DNA of 64,000 nt, from assembly GCA_021904315.1 (NCBI GenBank), contig CM038916.1, forward strand, positions 11,497,065 to 11,561,064, read 5' to 3'. This DNA comes from Sphagnum magellanicum (Eukaryota > Streptophyta > Sphagnopsida > Sphagnales > Sphagnaceae). A program made the position numbers and the translations under genes. Numbering within the stretch: position 1 is the first letter of the stretch; each line of letters begins with the position of its first letter. Under the pieces are notes generated by a model, which had not been told where the DNA came from, did not search any database, and saw only the letters and a list, made by a program, of their open reading frames with translations. Shown in pieces: positions 12,620 to 26,759 of this stretch.

Positions 12620-15600
12620 GAGTGGAGGTAGGCCTAAAGCCCAATTTTATGAAGGGTATTTTGGTCATTTTTTTTCTTTTTTCTTCCAAGCAAATTGGAT
12701 GTGCAATGCATGATCATAGTCAAGAAGGAACCAAACAAAATTTTGTTTCAAAGCCTTTTTAAATTGATGTTCAATAAATATAATAAACAATGCAAAGTGG
12801 GTGAAGGGCATCTCAATTCATATTTTTATAAAAAATAAAAAATTTATAAGGTTTGTAATGATTCTAAAAATAGTGTGTGTTTTAATATTGTCATTGGTTT
12901 TGAAAATTGAAACATCAAAATCCAATTAACGTTCATTGGAATTTGGATTGCCTATTATTGATTTTATTAATTAGATGTGAGTATATCTCATATTAATTTT
13001 TAAAAAATCTAAACTTTGACACAATCATGAGCAAATAAAAGTTCAAATGAATTTTAAAAATATTTATATACATGAAGGAATGTTGTTTGTTTGTTTTGTT
13101 CCAATGGTTCATGAAATATACTAGTTTGGGCTACTTGTAGTGTGCTCTTGTATTTCCTTTATTGCTTGTTTTGGCATTTCAATTAGTACTGCTGCTATTA
13201 TTAATAATGATGACCCACCACCGTTCTATCCATCATGTAGTCATGGAATCAAACATCATATAAATCAGCTATGAACATTACATTACACATGTAGAGAATC
13301 ATGTACAAAATCAAAGGGTTTTTTTCTTTTTTGTGCTACTTCAGCCTAATTTTTATTTTTGAAAGTTTTTGTCATCTATCTAATGAGCACATCAATAGTT
13401 ACCTCAAATTTGTTACAGTCCTCTTGTAAGCCTTTGGACAAACAGGCTGCTTGTACAACAAGCAAGCTTCACAATGTCAAGATCTCATCCTTTGTCAAAG
13501 AATTGTTGCTTCTTTTCATCACTGCACTGTGAGACAAAACACAAATAAATCCCACCACCTACTATACTTATGCCAGTAAGAAAAATCGAACCCACCTTGA
13601 CCACCTACTGTACTTATGACAACACCAAAAAATGGATAACTATTAAATTCCTTTTATTGTCCATGTAACTAATGATTGTCACAATAATTCAAGGGTTGTG
13701 AAAGGAAGGCGTCAAAAAAATAAAATTATTGTGAAGGTGCTTATGATCACGTCGCGTTCTAAAATTTCAGATTGCGTTTTGAGCCCTCAAGCCTACCTCC
13801 ACTAATAATTAAAACTTGGATGTGAAAAACATTTTGGCAAGGTTGCATATTGAGTATTATTGGAGATGCTCTTTAGCACTAATCCCACCTAATGTTGATT
13901 CTATGGCAAGTTAATGTTACAATTTTGTAACTTTAACATGCATTCACATGTGTAGTCCACAATGGCAACAAAAGGTGATTCCTAGTTCCTATACTCAAAT
14001 TCCAAATGTTCTTACACAACCCTTTGAAATGACATCTAAATATTTCAACCAAATGAGGACTTAATAAATATTAAACATTACCTTTACATAATGCTTATTG
14101 AAATGCTTAAACATTTGTGTGGATTTGCCAGCAAAGAAATAAATCACCTATTTTACTTAGCCTACCCAACCTACCTTTCTAGTCTAGCTACCTTTCAAGA
14201 TTAATGTATTTAATGTACATAGCCTATGTACGTAACTTAAGTTAGTTGCTTCCTATTTACATAAGTACACCTCTTTCAAGATGAATATTCACCAAAGTAT
14301 CAAGATCATGATCACATTGGATTTGAATAATATAATCATGGTTAAGGTCACGTATGACTATTTGATTATTTGATACAATTATATGATTAGGTTTGGAGAT
14401 TAATTTTAACATGTCATAGTCATGGATTTAACGTTTCAACATAGTGAGTGATGGTAAGACTTTATCATAAGCAATTTGAATTCATTTTATTCAAATGGGT
14501 TGAACTTTTATGAATAGGCATCATTTTCTTTAAATAATATATTGTGATTGGTGATGAAGACTTGTTAAGAAAGGAATTCCAATCCTTAATTATGTGAGTA
14601 CATAATTCACACATTACATTTTCAATGATTTAAACGTTGAAAATGAATATTCATTTAAGAATGTTAAGATTTACTTTTTTTCATGTTTTTCATACTTGCA
14701 GTAATGTGTTTGAATTTTAAAACATTGTCTCAACTAGCTTCTTTTGTCATACCATACTTTTGGTCATGAACTTAATGTTAGGTTTGTAAAAACAAAAATA
14801 TGAAATGCATCATTAATTTAAGACACTGCAAAAATCATGTTCAATTTTACACAATCCTTTACTTGGTCCTTCGTAAAAAAAACTTAACATCAATAATATC
14901 TAAATTTTCCTTTTCAATCACACCTAATCCCTTCACAATTTCAAGTCCTTTATTTTCAAACACTATGATTGGGGTTGTCAAGTTACTTCTTGATTAAAAA
15001 ATTAAATGAATTTCAATTTTTTCACACCAAATTGAAACCAACAAAGACATGAAATCCTTACAAAAAAAAACATCCCACTAGTTTCAATCTAACTACAAAC
15101 TATGCATAAAATTGTTTTTTGTTAAACGAGCAATTGTTACAAAAAAGTTTTATGTTTTGTTTCTTCCAATGATACATCAAAGATGCAAAAACATGACAAA
15201 TTTCTTTGAACTTACATTCACATAAATAATTTCAAATAAGTTTGAAGTGTGCAAAAAAATCATAAATTTTTTTATAAATGTCATCACAAACATACCAAGT
15301 TTCATAGATTTGTACAAATTTTGTGTTAAATTCATTTTTCATAGTTCATACAATTTTTTTGTGAAACTCATTTTTTTATAAGTTCATTAAAAAAATATAA
15401 ATTTTGTGTTATAGTAATATGAATGATATTTGTACATATTCAATATCTTAAATATTCAAAAAGATAAAACATTGTTTTTGAATGACATATGTGAATGTTC
15501 ATATTTAACACACAAAAATCGCATAGTTTTATGCAAAATTATATCACGACAATTATACAAATTTTTGTTAAAATGTAAAATATACATATTTCACATCAAA

Positions 15601-17440
15601 ACATCACAAGTAAAAAAGATACATTGTTTATGTTAAAGTTATATATATATATTATATTTTTTTAATTTTTATTTTTTTAAATTGTGTCATTTTTACACTT
15701 TGAAAGTCACAAATTTTACACAAACATATTGTTTTACAATTGTTCCACTGATTTTATTGAAATTTTTTAATTTTGGAAGTTTGTGATGGTGTAAAGTGAA
15801 AAATTATTTGTCCAAAGCTTAATTCTAAAACACCCCTATTTTGAAAAACATCATTAGTAATAATTTTTTACACAACATTTAAAAAGGCAAGTGGTTATCC
15901 ACATACTCTTTTAATAAAAAATCTTAAAGGATATGAATGTGAATTAGATATCATTTTTTTTTGCATTACATAAAACATTTTATGTGAATCATATGTATTC
16001 ATATAATTTTATTTCATTTTTAATGTTAATATGATATTTATTGTGACATCATTGTTCAAATGAGATTTATGTATAACGATAACATTATTATTAATGTTTT
16101 CCCCTATTATGGTTGAGTATCTAAATATGTTTATTCAAATTTCCTTTTACAATAAAGAAGGTCAAATTTAGCTTACACCAATGTTTTTTATCTTTTTACA
16201 TTACACTCACACTTTAAGTTGGCAAAAGAATTACACCTTGTAATGTGCATTACACACATCTGTCAAAATCATTATGCGATGATTATTGAACTTTTAAAAT
16301 CCATTTGAACAAAAAAATTAATAAAACATTTTTTATAAATACAAAATATGAAAAACATTTACCAAAAAATGATTTTAATATGTAATTCAAAAAATATAAA
16401 TGGTTTCAAATCATATTTCAAAATTCATAATTTTTTTTGGTTGAAAATATTTAAGCATTTATGTTTGTTTATTTTTAATATATCATATATCAAATTTCAA
16501 CAAAATGTTGTGAACAAAAGTGATAAACACAATTACATTCATTATAAAAATATAATTTTCAAACCAATACATCAAATTGAACCTTTGAAAATTAAACACG
16601 TTATATTTGAAGTATGTTAATAAAGGACACTTAATGTAAGGTTTGGGGACCACGTGAGTCACTCAACCATTTTTAAGGGGAATAATTATTGTCTGAAATT
16701 TTCTTTTCACCCTATTATTATTTAATTTCTTAGTATGCACATATTTTAGCCAACCTATATTTTTCCTTTTTTCAATTAATTTTGATACACTATATTAATT
16801 TAAAAATTTAGAATTAAAAAAAATTGTGGTGGAAAAATGTATGTGGAATATAACATATTTTGAATTTGAGATTATCACAAGATTATTAAACCAATTTAAT
16901 GACATTATTATAATTCGACCCCATAGTTATGTTTTTAGTTGCAACATTAAAATTATTCATTAAATCAATATGTTGTTTTGAAGGTATTTATCTATTTTCA
17001 ACTCTCCACTTTATCTTTTATACTTTCTCTAACCATTATGTTACATTACTTATAGGATTATATATGTGAATGGGTTTTCCTACTTTGGAATTTTTGCCAG
17101 CACATCCCTTTGAACAATCTTGATTATTATTATCCTGCATAAAATACACCCCACAATCTGTGCACAAACCTTACGAACATGTACTAAAAAAGTTTGGCCA
17201 CAACCCTAAAAATATACCCTAGCATTTTAAACTGATCATAAAACCTTAAACTAATGGTTACCTACTAAAAAATTTAATGTCAAAACTATTTTTTTACTCG
17301 TTTAAATGTTATAAAACCAAAATTAATTTAATTTATTGACCTTACTTAATCAACATTATTCAACAACTAATTAAACCTACTAACATCTAATATTCTAAAT
17401 TTTTTATGCACATGTTTTATTTTTAAAAAATCTAATATCA
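12620..17440. other. AT-rich gene desert
   Basis: Very AT-rich and CpG-poor, with A/T homopolymers throughout and only short spurious ORFs (for example 14,800-14,997, 15,430-15,636 and 16,348-16,620), whose translations are Asn/Lys/Ile/Phe-rich without motifs. I see no gene, RNA or clear repeat boundary. It is probably ancient, fully decayed transposon sequence. Confidence 0.6.
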
Positions 17441-18081
17441 AAAAATTTGTTTGAATCGTGGGATAATCGACTTCAGGACTCTATCATGGTCGATCTATCA
17501 AAGCATTCATAATGCAGAACTCATTGTTAGTTTGTTCCTCCAAATTTCTTGAACCAATGAGTAAGATTATTTTTCATAGTTTAGATTAGCGTATTGTTTC
17601 GCACCGTATCTAAACCACCTATTCTAATTCTTATGAAAGAAGAGGCCGGGTGAAATGTGTAATCAAGGTATAATTCTAGAAGCATTCTAGAGTCTAATCT
17701 TTTGACAACAAAGTTTTTATCACTAGAAATACTAGAGTTTAGAGTTGTTATATGAATTTATAAATGGTTGGTTTTATATGTTTCAACAATAATTTTACTT
17801 GAAATAGACTATCATATGGTTGTAAACTTACTGATGCACGTAAAAATGAATATAACAAAACCTTCTAGTTGATTTGACGATACACGACGCACTTTCTATG
17901 TATCACGTTCTTTTGGTTTTAATTATTAGTTTTTAAAAACTTACAAACCATCATCAAACAACTTGAAAACAATGAAAATCATGAATTATATGATTTGCAT
18001 TAGATTACAAGTGTTTACTAACTTCCTCAAGAGTCAAGTGTCACTTCTTTACTAAAAAAATCATAGTATCGATTTATTACT

Positions 18082-18670
18082 TATAGACCTTGTATAGGAA
18101 TGCCCCAGGGTGGTCCTTAGTGCAATTTAACTTTTACGAATGACTTAGCAGAACGTAATGCATTACAGTGAAATCGAAGTGTGACATTTTTATCCATGCA
18201 ATTTTTTTTAGTTTGATTATGGTTAGTGCTGACTTTCAGATGGAATCTTGTGTCCACATGCCACTAATATGAGGTGGTAGTTTTAGTAGTTTCTAGGGTG
18301 GTTTTTCCATATGTTGTTAATATGTGTACTAAAGTGGGTAAATGCATTTGCATCGTGCTTGTCTCGTTTTGGCAACAAGCTTCTTTCTTCTTGTATATAT
18401 ATGTACAAGGGCAATTAAGTACATTGATGATGTTACTTCTCCTTGTGCTGAGCTTTATGTCACGACCATGAAGTGTATCTTTTCTATTTATCCATATAAA
18501 ATGTGATTCTATAAAAAAATAAAGTGATCTTAATATATACGAACCTTCAAACTTAGGTGTCGAGTTGTCCTTTGGGTTTCAGATCAAGAATCCATTAGCG
18601 TTTTCTTATGAGATAGTTGATCATCATCTGCTATGGGTTGTAGCAAGTTCCAACATTAGTCTAGCATTGT
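18082..18670 (+). pseudogene. Possible reverse-transcriptase relic (PQGGP and YIDD motifs), heavily decayed
   Basis: At 18,082-18,171 one frame reads YRPCIGMPQGGP, a stop, then a segment containing TFTNDLAERNALQ. This resembles RT domain 4 (PQGxPLS...). A second frame at 18,417-18,470 reads IKYIDDVTSPCAELYVT, resembling the YxDD catalytic box. A third segment at 18,541-18,657 reads FQIKNPLAFSYEIVDHHLLW, like the region after the palm domain. Frames differ and stops interrupt each, so it is dead if real. The PQG-YxDD spacing of about 108 codons is long for LINE or LTR RTs, so family placement is open. Local CpG content looks higher than in neighbouring sequence. Confidence 0.3.
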
Positions 18671-21600
18671 TTTAAGCAGTTTATCACAGGTCAGGAAAAA
18701 ACTTGGGAGATCCCCTTTTTTCCAAATTTTACCAACCCATGTTGTTGTAGGGCTTTTGCTTAGTTTACGGTAATTGGATGTAGAACTTCAACGAAAGTTT
18801 ATTATTCTCATTTTCAATTGAAGATTGAAATAACAAACAACCTTGAACTATTTCCTTTTCTCCAAGGATAGTGATTCTTTAGGAGAATTTGAATATCAGT
18901 TGGGAAAGAAGATTTTTTCTCTCCACGAGAAAAATCACAACTTGGTAAAAAAAAAATCAAACGATTCTTAATATATTCTAATCGATCTGGGATATTCTCT
19001 CAGCCTAGAAATCTATTTTCCACATTACTATTTAATATAAACATCACATCTACAATAGTTAGTTACATTCGTTAATCAACCAATATGATACTTGTCCACA
19101 ACGTGCAGCTGAAATCCTCAAATTATTATATCAATAACAACACCTTGTACAATTAAACTATTAATTTCACAAGGTTGTTAATTCTAGCTATTATAAACTG
19201 TTTTAAAGCTAATTCCAAAAATGAAGTGAATAGCAACAAAATTAATTTTTATTTTCAACTTTTTACCTCAATCAACATTTACTTGCTAATTTTCATTGTT
19301 TATTACACATTTAATGATCACCTTGAGGACTAGGTAACAAGTCTAATATGTTGAAGGTTGATTACCAACGACTTAACTTCTTTAAGTAGCTCTAATTTGG
19401 CTTAAATGAATATCAAATAACATACAAAAAGTGAGGTCTTTGACTCTTGAATATGTTTGTTTAAGAATTGCAATGACAAGTAGCCTTCTCCAACTTTCTC
19501 CAACTTTTCTCCAATCTCTAGTTGTCCTTTCCATCAAAGTTTTCACAGTTAATTATTCAAAAGTGAATCGACCATAAGGTCTTCAAAGTCTTGAAATGCA
19601 TAAATCGTCTTCTTCTCCCTTTCTAACTACCAAAAATGGAATTTAAATGGTTCTGAGATTCTTAATCACTGGCCAAACTGGCAGAAGATATAACATTATT
19701 CTCATTGTCTTTTCTTGAAAAACTCACTATAGGTGGCATTTCATTTAAATAATTCATCTTTAGGAAATATTATCTCAAATAGTTTTGCCTAAAAATAATT
19801 TCCACCTGTTCAAGCTTAAACATGTATCTAGAATTATTAACGGTTGTATTAAATGGAGACAACACTACTCGATTAAAATGAAGTTGTATTAATTAGGTTG
19901 CATTTCATGCAGTCAATGAGAACAGATAGACTATTTAACTCATGAGGTCATTCAATTCATGATGTGAAAGGCCAACACTAATTGGGAGTTAACTCGAGTT
20001 GGCTGGGGTGAACTAATGGTTCTCCCATTACTTAGTACGACAAAGCAAGTTGCAACAATTTTAAGTAGGAAATATTTTAGGAAATTCCCAAAATTTGAAC
20101 TTAGCAACACCTTGTGAACAATCCTCAAAATGTGGGACTATATGAAAACTACATTGTGTTGTGGTCACTCTCTGAAATGGGAAAAGCCAATAAAATATAT
20201 ATAATTATGGTTTTCAAGGAAGTTTTTAAATGCAGAGTGAATACACTCAACTGATTCAACACATGATATGTCTAGAAGTAAGAACCTTGAACATATTATT
20301 CTTTAATAATTGCCATGATAAAATACAAACATTTTTGTGAGTCTAGAAATCGACATACAGTAACCGAATATATAAACTTTGGTACCTACTTCAGGTTTTG
20401 GCCATTTGAAATAAGTTTGACAAGTCCATCGCAATTTCAAACGATTTCTCTCCAGCCACAATTCATTAGCCTACCATACACAATTAAATAGCTCCAAAAC
20501 GTACTTGCCAGAAGGATCTTTAGTGAACATCCTATTTTTGGGTTCAATTAGAATTCTCCTGTATGTAATAATTTGCTAATTTTTTTCTCCTTTCCAACAT
20601 GTCCCTGGGTTCATTGGGACTACAAAACTAAAATTCTTCTACAAACTAAGTCTTCTTGTGCATTGTTTATTGGCTCTACATACAGAGAAGAGACGTCGCG
20701 TCTATATTCAACATTGGGTGATAATTTTTTTGCTTCAATTGGGAACCAATTTGTGGGTCACATCTGGACAGTGATAGCTATAGATCTCGTTTAAATATTC
20801 TCTAGGTTGGGTTTTTAATCAAATTCATTTTTCATTCAAATCACCTAGTTTTCAAATTCATTTCACATTGAAATCACATAACCAAGTTACTAGATCTTAT
20901 TATCTCTCGTGATTTTGTTTGAATCTGGATAAAAGTAGGCTGAGCCAAATTACATGGTGAGTCACTTGTTTAAGCTGAAGATTTGGAAGGAGCTTTACAG
21001 TGCTTTAAAGGTGTTTCAAAATGTGCATGCGGTATAAATTATAAGCCCCGTTAAAGAGCATTTCCACTAACACTATTATAATGGTCTTGAAATACATAAA
21101 AATTTGAATGAGATAAATTTGAATAGCCAAATTTATCATATGAAATTGAATTTGGAGTTGTTAAGGCTACCAAAAAAATATAAGATATTTTTTATTGGTC
21201 AATCACAATGATTGGCCCATGTACTAGCATTTAAATAGTCTCTCATTTTGTAACTCTTTCATATTTCGTGTTTAACGGTGGGGATAGGATTTTAAATTTT
21301 TCACCTTATTCTAGATGATCATGATAAACATTGTTCCAAGGAGTTGTTTCCATCTTTTTTTCAAATGACATGGAAAAAATATAAGGTGCAATTTATTGAA
21401 TGTTTTTTTTTAAATTCACTTAAATACAAATAAGGGGAACTTATAATTGGATTGTAATGTAACATAATTAAAATATTTTTTAACTGTAATTTTAATTTTA
21501 ATAAGAAATTCTTTTATGTTTATTATGTCATAACATACCAAAAAACTCCCTTTACCTCACATGTCCCATAACATATACAAAGTATTACTTCCCCTAAAAA

Positions 21601-23359
21601 CATCATTAAGGGCCCACATAACAAATGTGGGTTGACATGTTCTTAGAATAATGTAACAAAAATTCATGAAGAGTTTGTTGCATGTTAAGAAAAGTAAATT
21701 TCCTATGTCCTATATATCTCTTGGTTAAAGGTGGGGCTGAAAGTTTTTGGGACAAGGGCTTTAAATATTACAATAACCAACAGATTTATCCAATTGAAGT
21801 TAAAAATTTAGGTTGATTCTCGCAACACCTTTCATACATTACAAGCTGATGCTACACAAAACATTACTTCGGGCATAAAGTTTGTCATGTTCTTTTATAT
21901 TAGAATTTAGGATAGTCTTGTTGCCACAACAAAAAACTATGTGTTTTACATTTCTATTATCCACACCATAAATGAACAAACCACAAATTTATGTGGCAGT
22001 GATACTTGCAGCCTATGGTGATATTGTGACTTGTTGCAAGTTCTTAAAACAAAAGCAAGTATATGGAAAAAGAAACCCTGAAGATTGTTCTTAGTGAGAT
22101 GTACGTGTTGAAAAATGTGCATGATTTTTTTGCAGGTCTAAAGATTTGGATGTGGATCAGTTTTATTTAGGATATAAAGCTAATCATTTGGCAAGAGGAA
22201 TTTTTATTTAATTATTTAAACAAAAATGCCCTCTTTATTTTCTTTTTTTAGAAGCAAGAAAAAAGTTATTGAATTTATATGAATATGTATTCAATTAGTT
22301 TTTGAGATTTGTGATTTTTGGCATCTGAAATTTTGTTGTCAACATCATGTACTTCAAATGCATAAATTTTCGCACTCCTTTTGGTGACATTGACTGAGAT
22401 TGGTTTAGGTAGGACATTTTAAAGTTCATAAGTCATCTTTTGAACAACTTCAAATTGGAATCTATTCAACCTATTCCCAAGTAAAGAGAAATGGAAAGGT
22501 GTCCAAGTCTAAATTTGTGGTTTTTTAAAAAATAAATTAACATTGTATTCAAAAGAAAATTTTCAACACCTTCTACATCAATTTGTATCTCATTTCTTTA
22601 AAAATTTGAATCCAATTCAACTGCATCTAAATCCAATTGAATCTGAAATCAAATAACAAAAAAATGATTTTTTTCATTTTTATTACATGACTTCAAATTC
22701 AATTTTTTTATTAAAAAAATCATTTATTTTGAAAAGAAATAGTTTCGAATTATATCAATGCAACATTAAATTGAATTCCAATTTTGATTATTCAATTTGA
22801 AAAATCATAACAATTTGTCACATGTTATTCCAAGTCCTCAACTTTGAGCTTCCCATGTTTTAAACCTTCCAACAAAATATGCAACAAGATAGATCATTTA
22901 ATACATGAACATCTACAACATCTATAAAATTTCTCTAAAATTTGTGGATATGCAATTAGAAAAAGCCAACAAAATTACATCTCATGTATCTTTCAAATAA
23001 TACAAAAAATTAACTTTCTCATCATTAATGAGGATATTTAATATTTCAAATTTTTCTTAATTTGTTGTATCTTTTGGTTCCTACTGATTATGAAGTTGAT
23101 ATTATAAACTACCTTCATATTAGGTTTTTTTCTTTTTCAGATTTTGATTATTGCACATTGATGGTGACAACTTTTTAGATTTATGTGTTAAAGGTCAATT
23201 CACATTTGTAGGTAAAGAAGCTAGGTTGTAAGGGTTTAAGGTTTACAACCCTTACAACCTATCGTAGGATACTTCATCCCCTTCTAGCTTGGTAGATTTT
23301 ATTGAAACTTTTATTGAAACCATTGTAGGATAGGTTGTAAGGGTTTAGGGTTTACAACC
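18671..23359. other. Non-coding, AT-rich, partly less decayed spacer
   Basis: No intact gene is seen. A 73-codon open frame at 20,573-20,794 reads like decayed protein (…GSTYREETSRLYSTLGDN…) but matches no family I know. It may belong to the same element as the RT-like motifs upstream. From about 21.2 kb the sequence is again very AT-rich and featureless. Confidence 0.4.
23223..23356. repeat. Hairpin and duplicated motif beside the hAT relic
   Basis: aggttgtaaggg at 23,223-23,234 pairs with cccttacaacct at 23,249-23,260, giving a 12-bp stem. A second, direct copy of the motif (taggttgtaagggtttaggg, then tttacaacc) follows at about 23,333-23,358. The arrangement sits just outside the C-terminal end of the hAT transposase relic and may be a subterminal repeat of that element. 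Confidence 0.55.
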
Positions 23360-26280
23360 ATTTTACAATCATTGGGTTAATTTTTGTTAGTAAAAATCAA
23401 TTTGTCCAAATTTTTAGATTGTAAATGACATCTCCTAAAACTAGTAAGGATTCTAATTAAACAAAAGATTCTTTCTATATCAATTTGGGATTCAATTATC
23501 CCTAAGATTTGTTTAACAAAAAAACCAACTATAGAAAACATGCACTCATGCTTTTTCCACTACTACAATGGACACTTGATGTTTAACATTCACTTGATAA
23601 CGCTTGAAAATCAAAAGCTCCCTATTGATCAATCCCATTGCTAGTTCACCGGTGTTAGTTGTCATCTCAAAGATATCAAAACTACTATCCTTTTTAACCC
23701 TTTACTCAACAACACCCCTTTTAGATTTAGTCAAAGGATGCAAATGTCAATGACACTTACTTGAAGCATGGGAAACAAAGATTTTTTATCATATTCTTCA
23801 ACAATTGCCTTACCTTGCTCACAACCAATAAGTGAAGACAAGATGAATAATTTAAAACTTAAAATCCAACATTAAAGAAAGCATATTATAAGCCTTTTTC
23901 TTCATATTTTTTTAAGAAGGAAAGGAAAAAATCCAAAACCCCAATAACGTTTTCTTTTATGTTTGAGACCAAACATGATAACTCATAAAAAACATTTCCA
24001 TCTTGTTCCATTAAAGTGTTAAAGGTTGCATAATCAATTTCATCCCTAAATTTAAACTCATGGATATGGAAAACTTTAATGCATCACTTAACAACCAATG
24101 ACCCTTGGGTGTAAATGGGATACAATGAGCTAATAGGATTATTGTAAAAAAGGATTGCATGTATTTTTTGCCAAACAATTTTTTTTCATATGAATGAAGT
24201 TTGAAACGACAATTTTTTTTGCAACTTGTTATAATAAATGCTTATAGTTGTCCAAGTACATGACATTTTTTTTCTTCATCATTTTTGAATAAATATGAAT
24301 TTTTGAAAATGTCTTGGATTTTTGTAAATTCAATGTTTCTTCTTTAAAAATGATAATAATTTCAAATCATAACCATTTTTTTTTTAATTTTTACAGTTTT
24401 ATGTTTTCTTGTATGATAAAATACATCATTTTTTAACACATAATGTACACTTTACCCCATTTATGTATGGCAAAGGACTTTTGAAGTTCTAAAATTCTGG
24501 ATCAATTTTGGAAAGTTTTTTGAATTTTTAAAATTTTACAATTCCACATATCTTAGGGTATAAGTGTTTCTAATGTGGTTAATAGGTTTTTATCCTCTTT
24601 TTTTTTTTCCCATCAAATTTGATTTATTATATAAGTCCTTTTGATAGTCATTTGCAAAATTGATTCATTTTTGACGCATTCATGTTCACTTTTAAAGGTC
24701 CTAAATCAAAATTTAAAACTTAAAATTTTATCAAATGGATTTTGGTTTGATTTCCTTGACATTCATATGAATGAAAAATCAATAACTTACCATGATTGCC
24801 ATGGCTTTAAATGACAAAGCATAAATATTTATCTTATTTTGACTATTTTTCTTTGCGGTTAGATGCCCTTTTTGGCTCATTGGATTGTGATTACACCCCC
24901 TTAGATTGATTCAGAATACAAGTAAACACAATAGGGGCAAAAGAATCAACAATAATCTAACAAATGTGCCATGTCATTTATGAGGTGGTACTCCTACATT
25001 CATTCTCACAAAATTATGTCTATTGTAACATAACATAATTGTTTTTTTGTACTACAAAACTTCTTGAAAAAAGATAATTTTGCAACCAAATCTACAAAAA
25101 TAAAATAAATTGTTAGACTATGCAGAACAAGAATTGAATAAAAAATGTAAACAAAAAACATTCTAGGAAAAAAAAAAAATTACTTCGTTTCCACCAAAGT
25201 ATTCAATTTCCTTGGTCGAAGATTTAAACTAACACATACCTTTTCCCATTTTTACCTATCCTTTCCCGATTTTTTGCCAAGTTATCCATTTCTACAAATC
25301 TCCTCGGGCAATTTTGATTGACACATATTGCAAGTCTTTACAAACTTTTTCATCTATTGTTGCATATTGGCATGCTTTAGAAAATGCATGACCAAAATGA
25401 GTGCCTTAAAAACTTTCTTCCAAACCCAACACATCACAACTTACAATTGATTTTAAAGCTATAGTCATAGCATTTAGATTAGATCCCTCATCCTTGTCGT
25501 AAGCAATAAATATTTTCCTCAATACATAACTATCCAACAATTTTGTAAAGTTTTTAGCCAAGGTTTGTCAATTGGTATCTTTTGCCTCAAAAAGACCAAG
25601 TGTAATGTGTTTTGACTACTAATCAACTCTTAAAAAATTAATTGCCAATGCAAAAATATAATGTCCACCTTTTGACATCCACAAATCAAATTAATTTGTA
25701 ATTGTAGAATGACATTTTACTAAAGCTGGTAAAACATACAAATGTTTAATTTTTTCCATTAATTCATGAAAAAATTGTTTTATGTATGGAAATACAATTC
25801 TTGGACACAAACTCATATTAATCTTTTCAACTAACTACTTTCCACAAATTATAAAGGAAGATGGTTTTTAATAGTTAATATATTCAAGTTTTCCAGAAAC
25901 AATTACTAAATTTTTTGCAATTTTCATCTTTTTTGAAAGGTTCCTTTGCAACAAAAAAAAAGGATATGGACTTAAAAAACATATTTGGTCTCTTTTTGGA
26001 AGGTTGCCTTTCATTTTCCCTCATTTAGGACTATTTACTTCTTCCTCAATTTTTAAAAAAATTATTACAATGATCTAAATTTACATGTTTCCTCAATGTA
26101 GTTATACCATTAATTATGTTATATATGATTAACCCTCTCCTAGCTTAAGTTTTTGGATTTAAATTTAAAATTAAACTATTGTGACAAATAATACAATGCA
26201 TGATTTGAGGAGCTATTAAGTCAACTTTTTTGTTATCATTAACAAAATAACATGTCTAACACAAAACATTTTTGCTAAGT
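23360..26280 (-). pseudogene. hAT-superfamily transposase relic (BED finger to hATC domain)
   Basis: Reading the minus strand from 26,260 down, domains appear in the expected order in broken frames. First is a BED-type zinc finger, with HCIICHN (about 26,180-26,200) then GITTLRKHVNLDH (about 26,070-26,110). Next is the transposase core, with MEKIKHLYVLPALVKCHSTI, then FDLWMSKGGHYIFALAINFL (about 25,640-25,700) and YDKDEGSNLNAMTIALKSIV (about 25,450-25,510). Then come HCIPFTPKGHWLLSDALKF (about 24,060-24,130) and YNMLSLMLDFKF (about 23,850-23,900). Last is the C-terminal dimerisation segment QILGIIESQIDIERIF (about 23,470-23,530) followed by SKNLDKLIFTNKN. Many stops look like C-to-T or G-to-A changes and several frameshifts occur, so the gene is dead. 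Terminal inverted repeats were not located. Confidence 0.8.
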
Positions 26281-26759
26281 TTCCAAAATAATCTTTATGC
26301 ATGTAACTTCTTTAAAAAAAATTTCATTTTCTCTTCATTATTTTCTAAATTCCTACTTCCTTCTATTTGAACATTCACATTTTCTTCAAGTTCTTGCAAA
26401 AGGTTCATACATTCCATCCTTACTTCATTCATAAATATATCACATGTATTTTCATTTTTTTTTTTTAAAATCCTTGTTTAAGCTCAAATTAAAAATTACT
26501 ACCCCAATGAATAGAAAAAAAACTAAACAATTATATGATCTATCAAAAACGAGCATTTATCAACAATTACAAGACGCAATTGACCTTCTAAGCATTTACA
26601 AAAATAGGATAGATTTCTTTTTTAACTTCTAGAAAAGGCAATAGGCTTTGTAATTTATATGCAAATCTAGAAAATCCTACAATTTTTTTTAAAATGGCAC
26701 AAAAATATGAAAAAATGAAAAAACTCACTTTTAGTGTTTGAAGTTTGGTACTTGGAGCT

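Noticed and set aside
20573..20794. 73-codon frame as an independent gene
   Set aside because: No family match and no start context. At most a fragment of an older element.
23336..23356. Interstitial telomere repeat (gggtttagggttta)
   Set aside because: Only two units, embedded in a duplicated hAT-adjacent motif. Too short for a telomeric tract.
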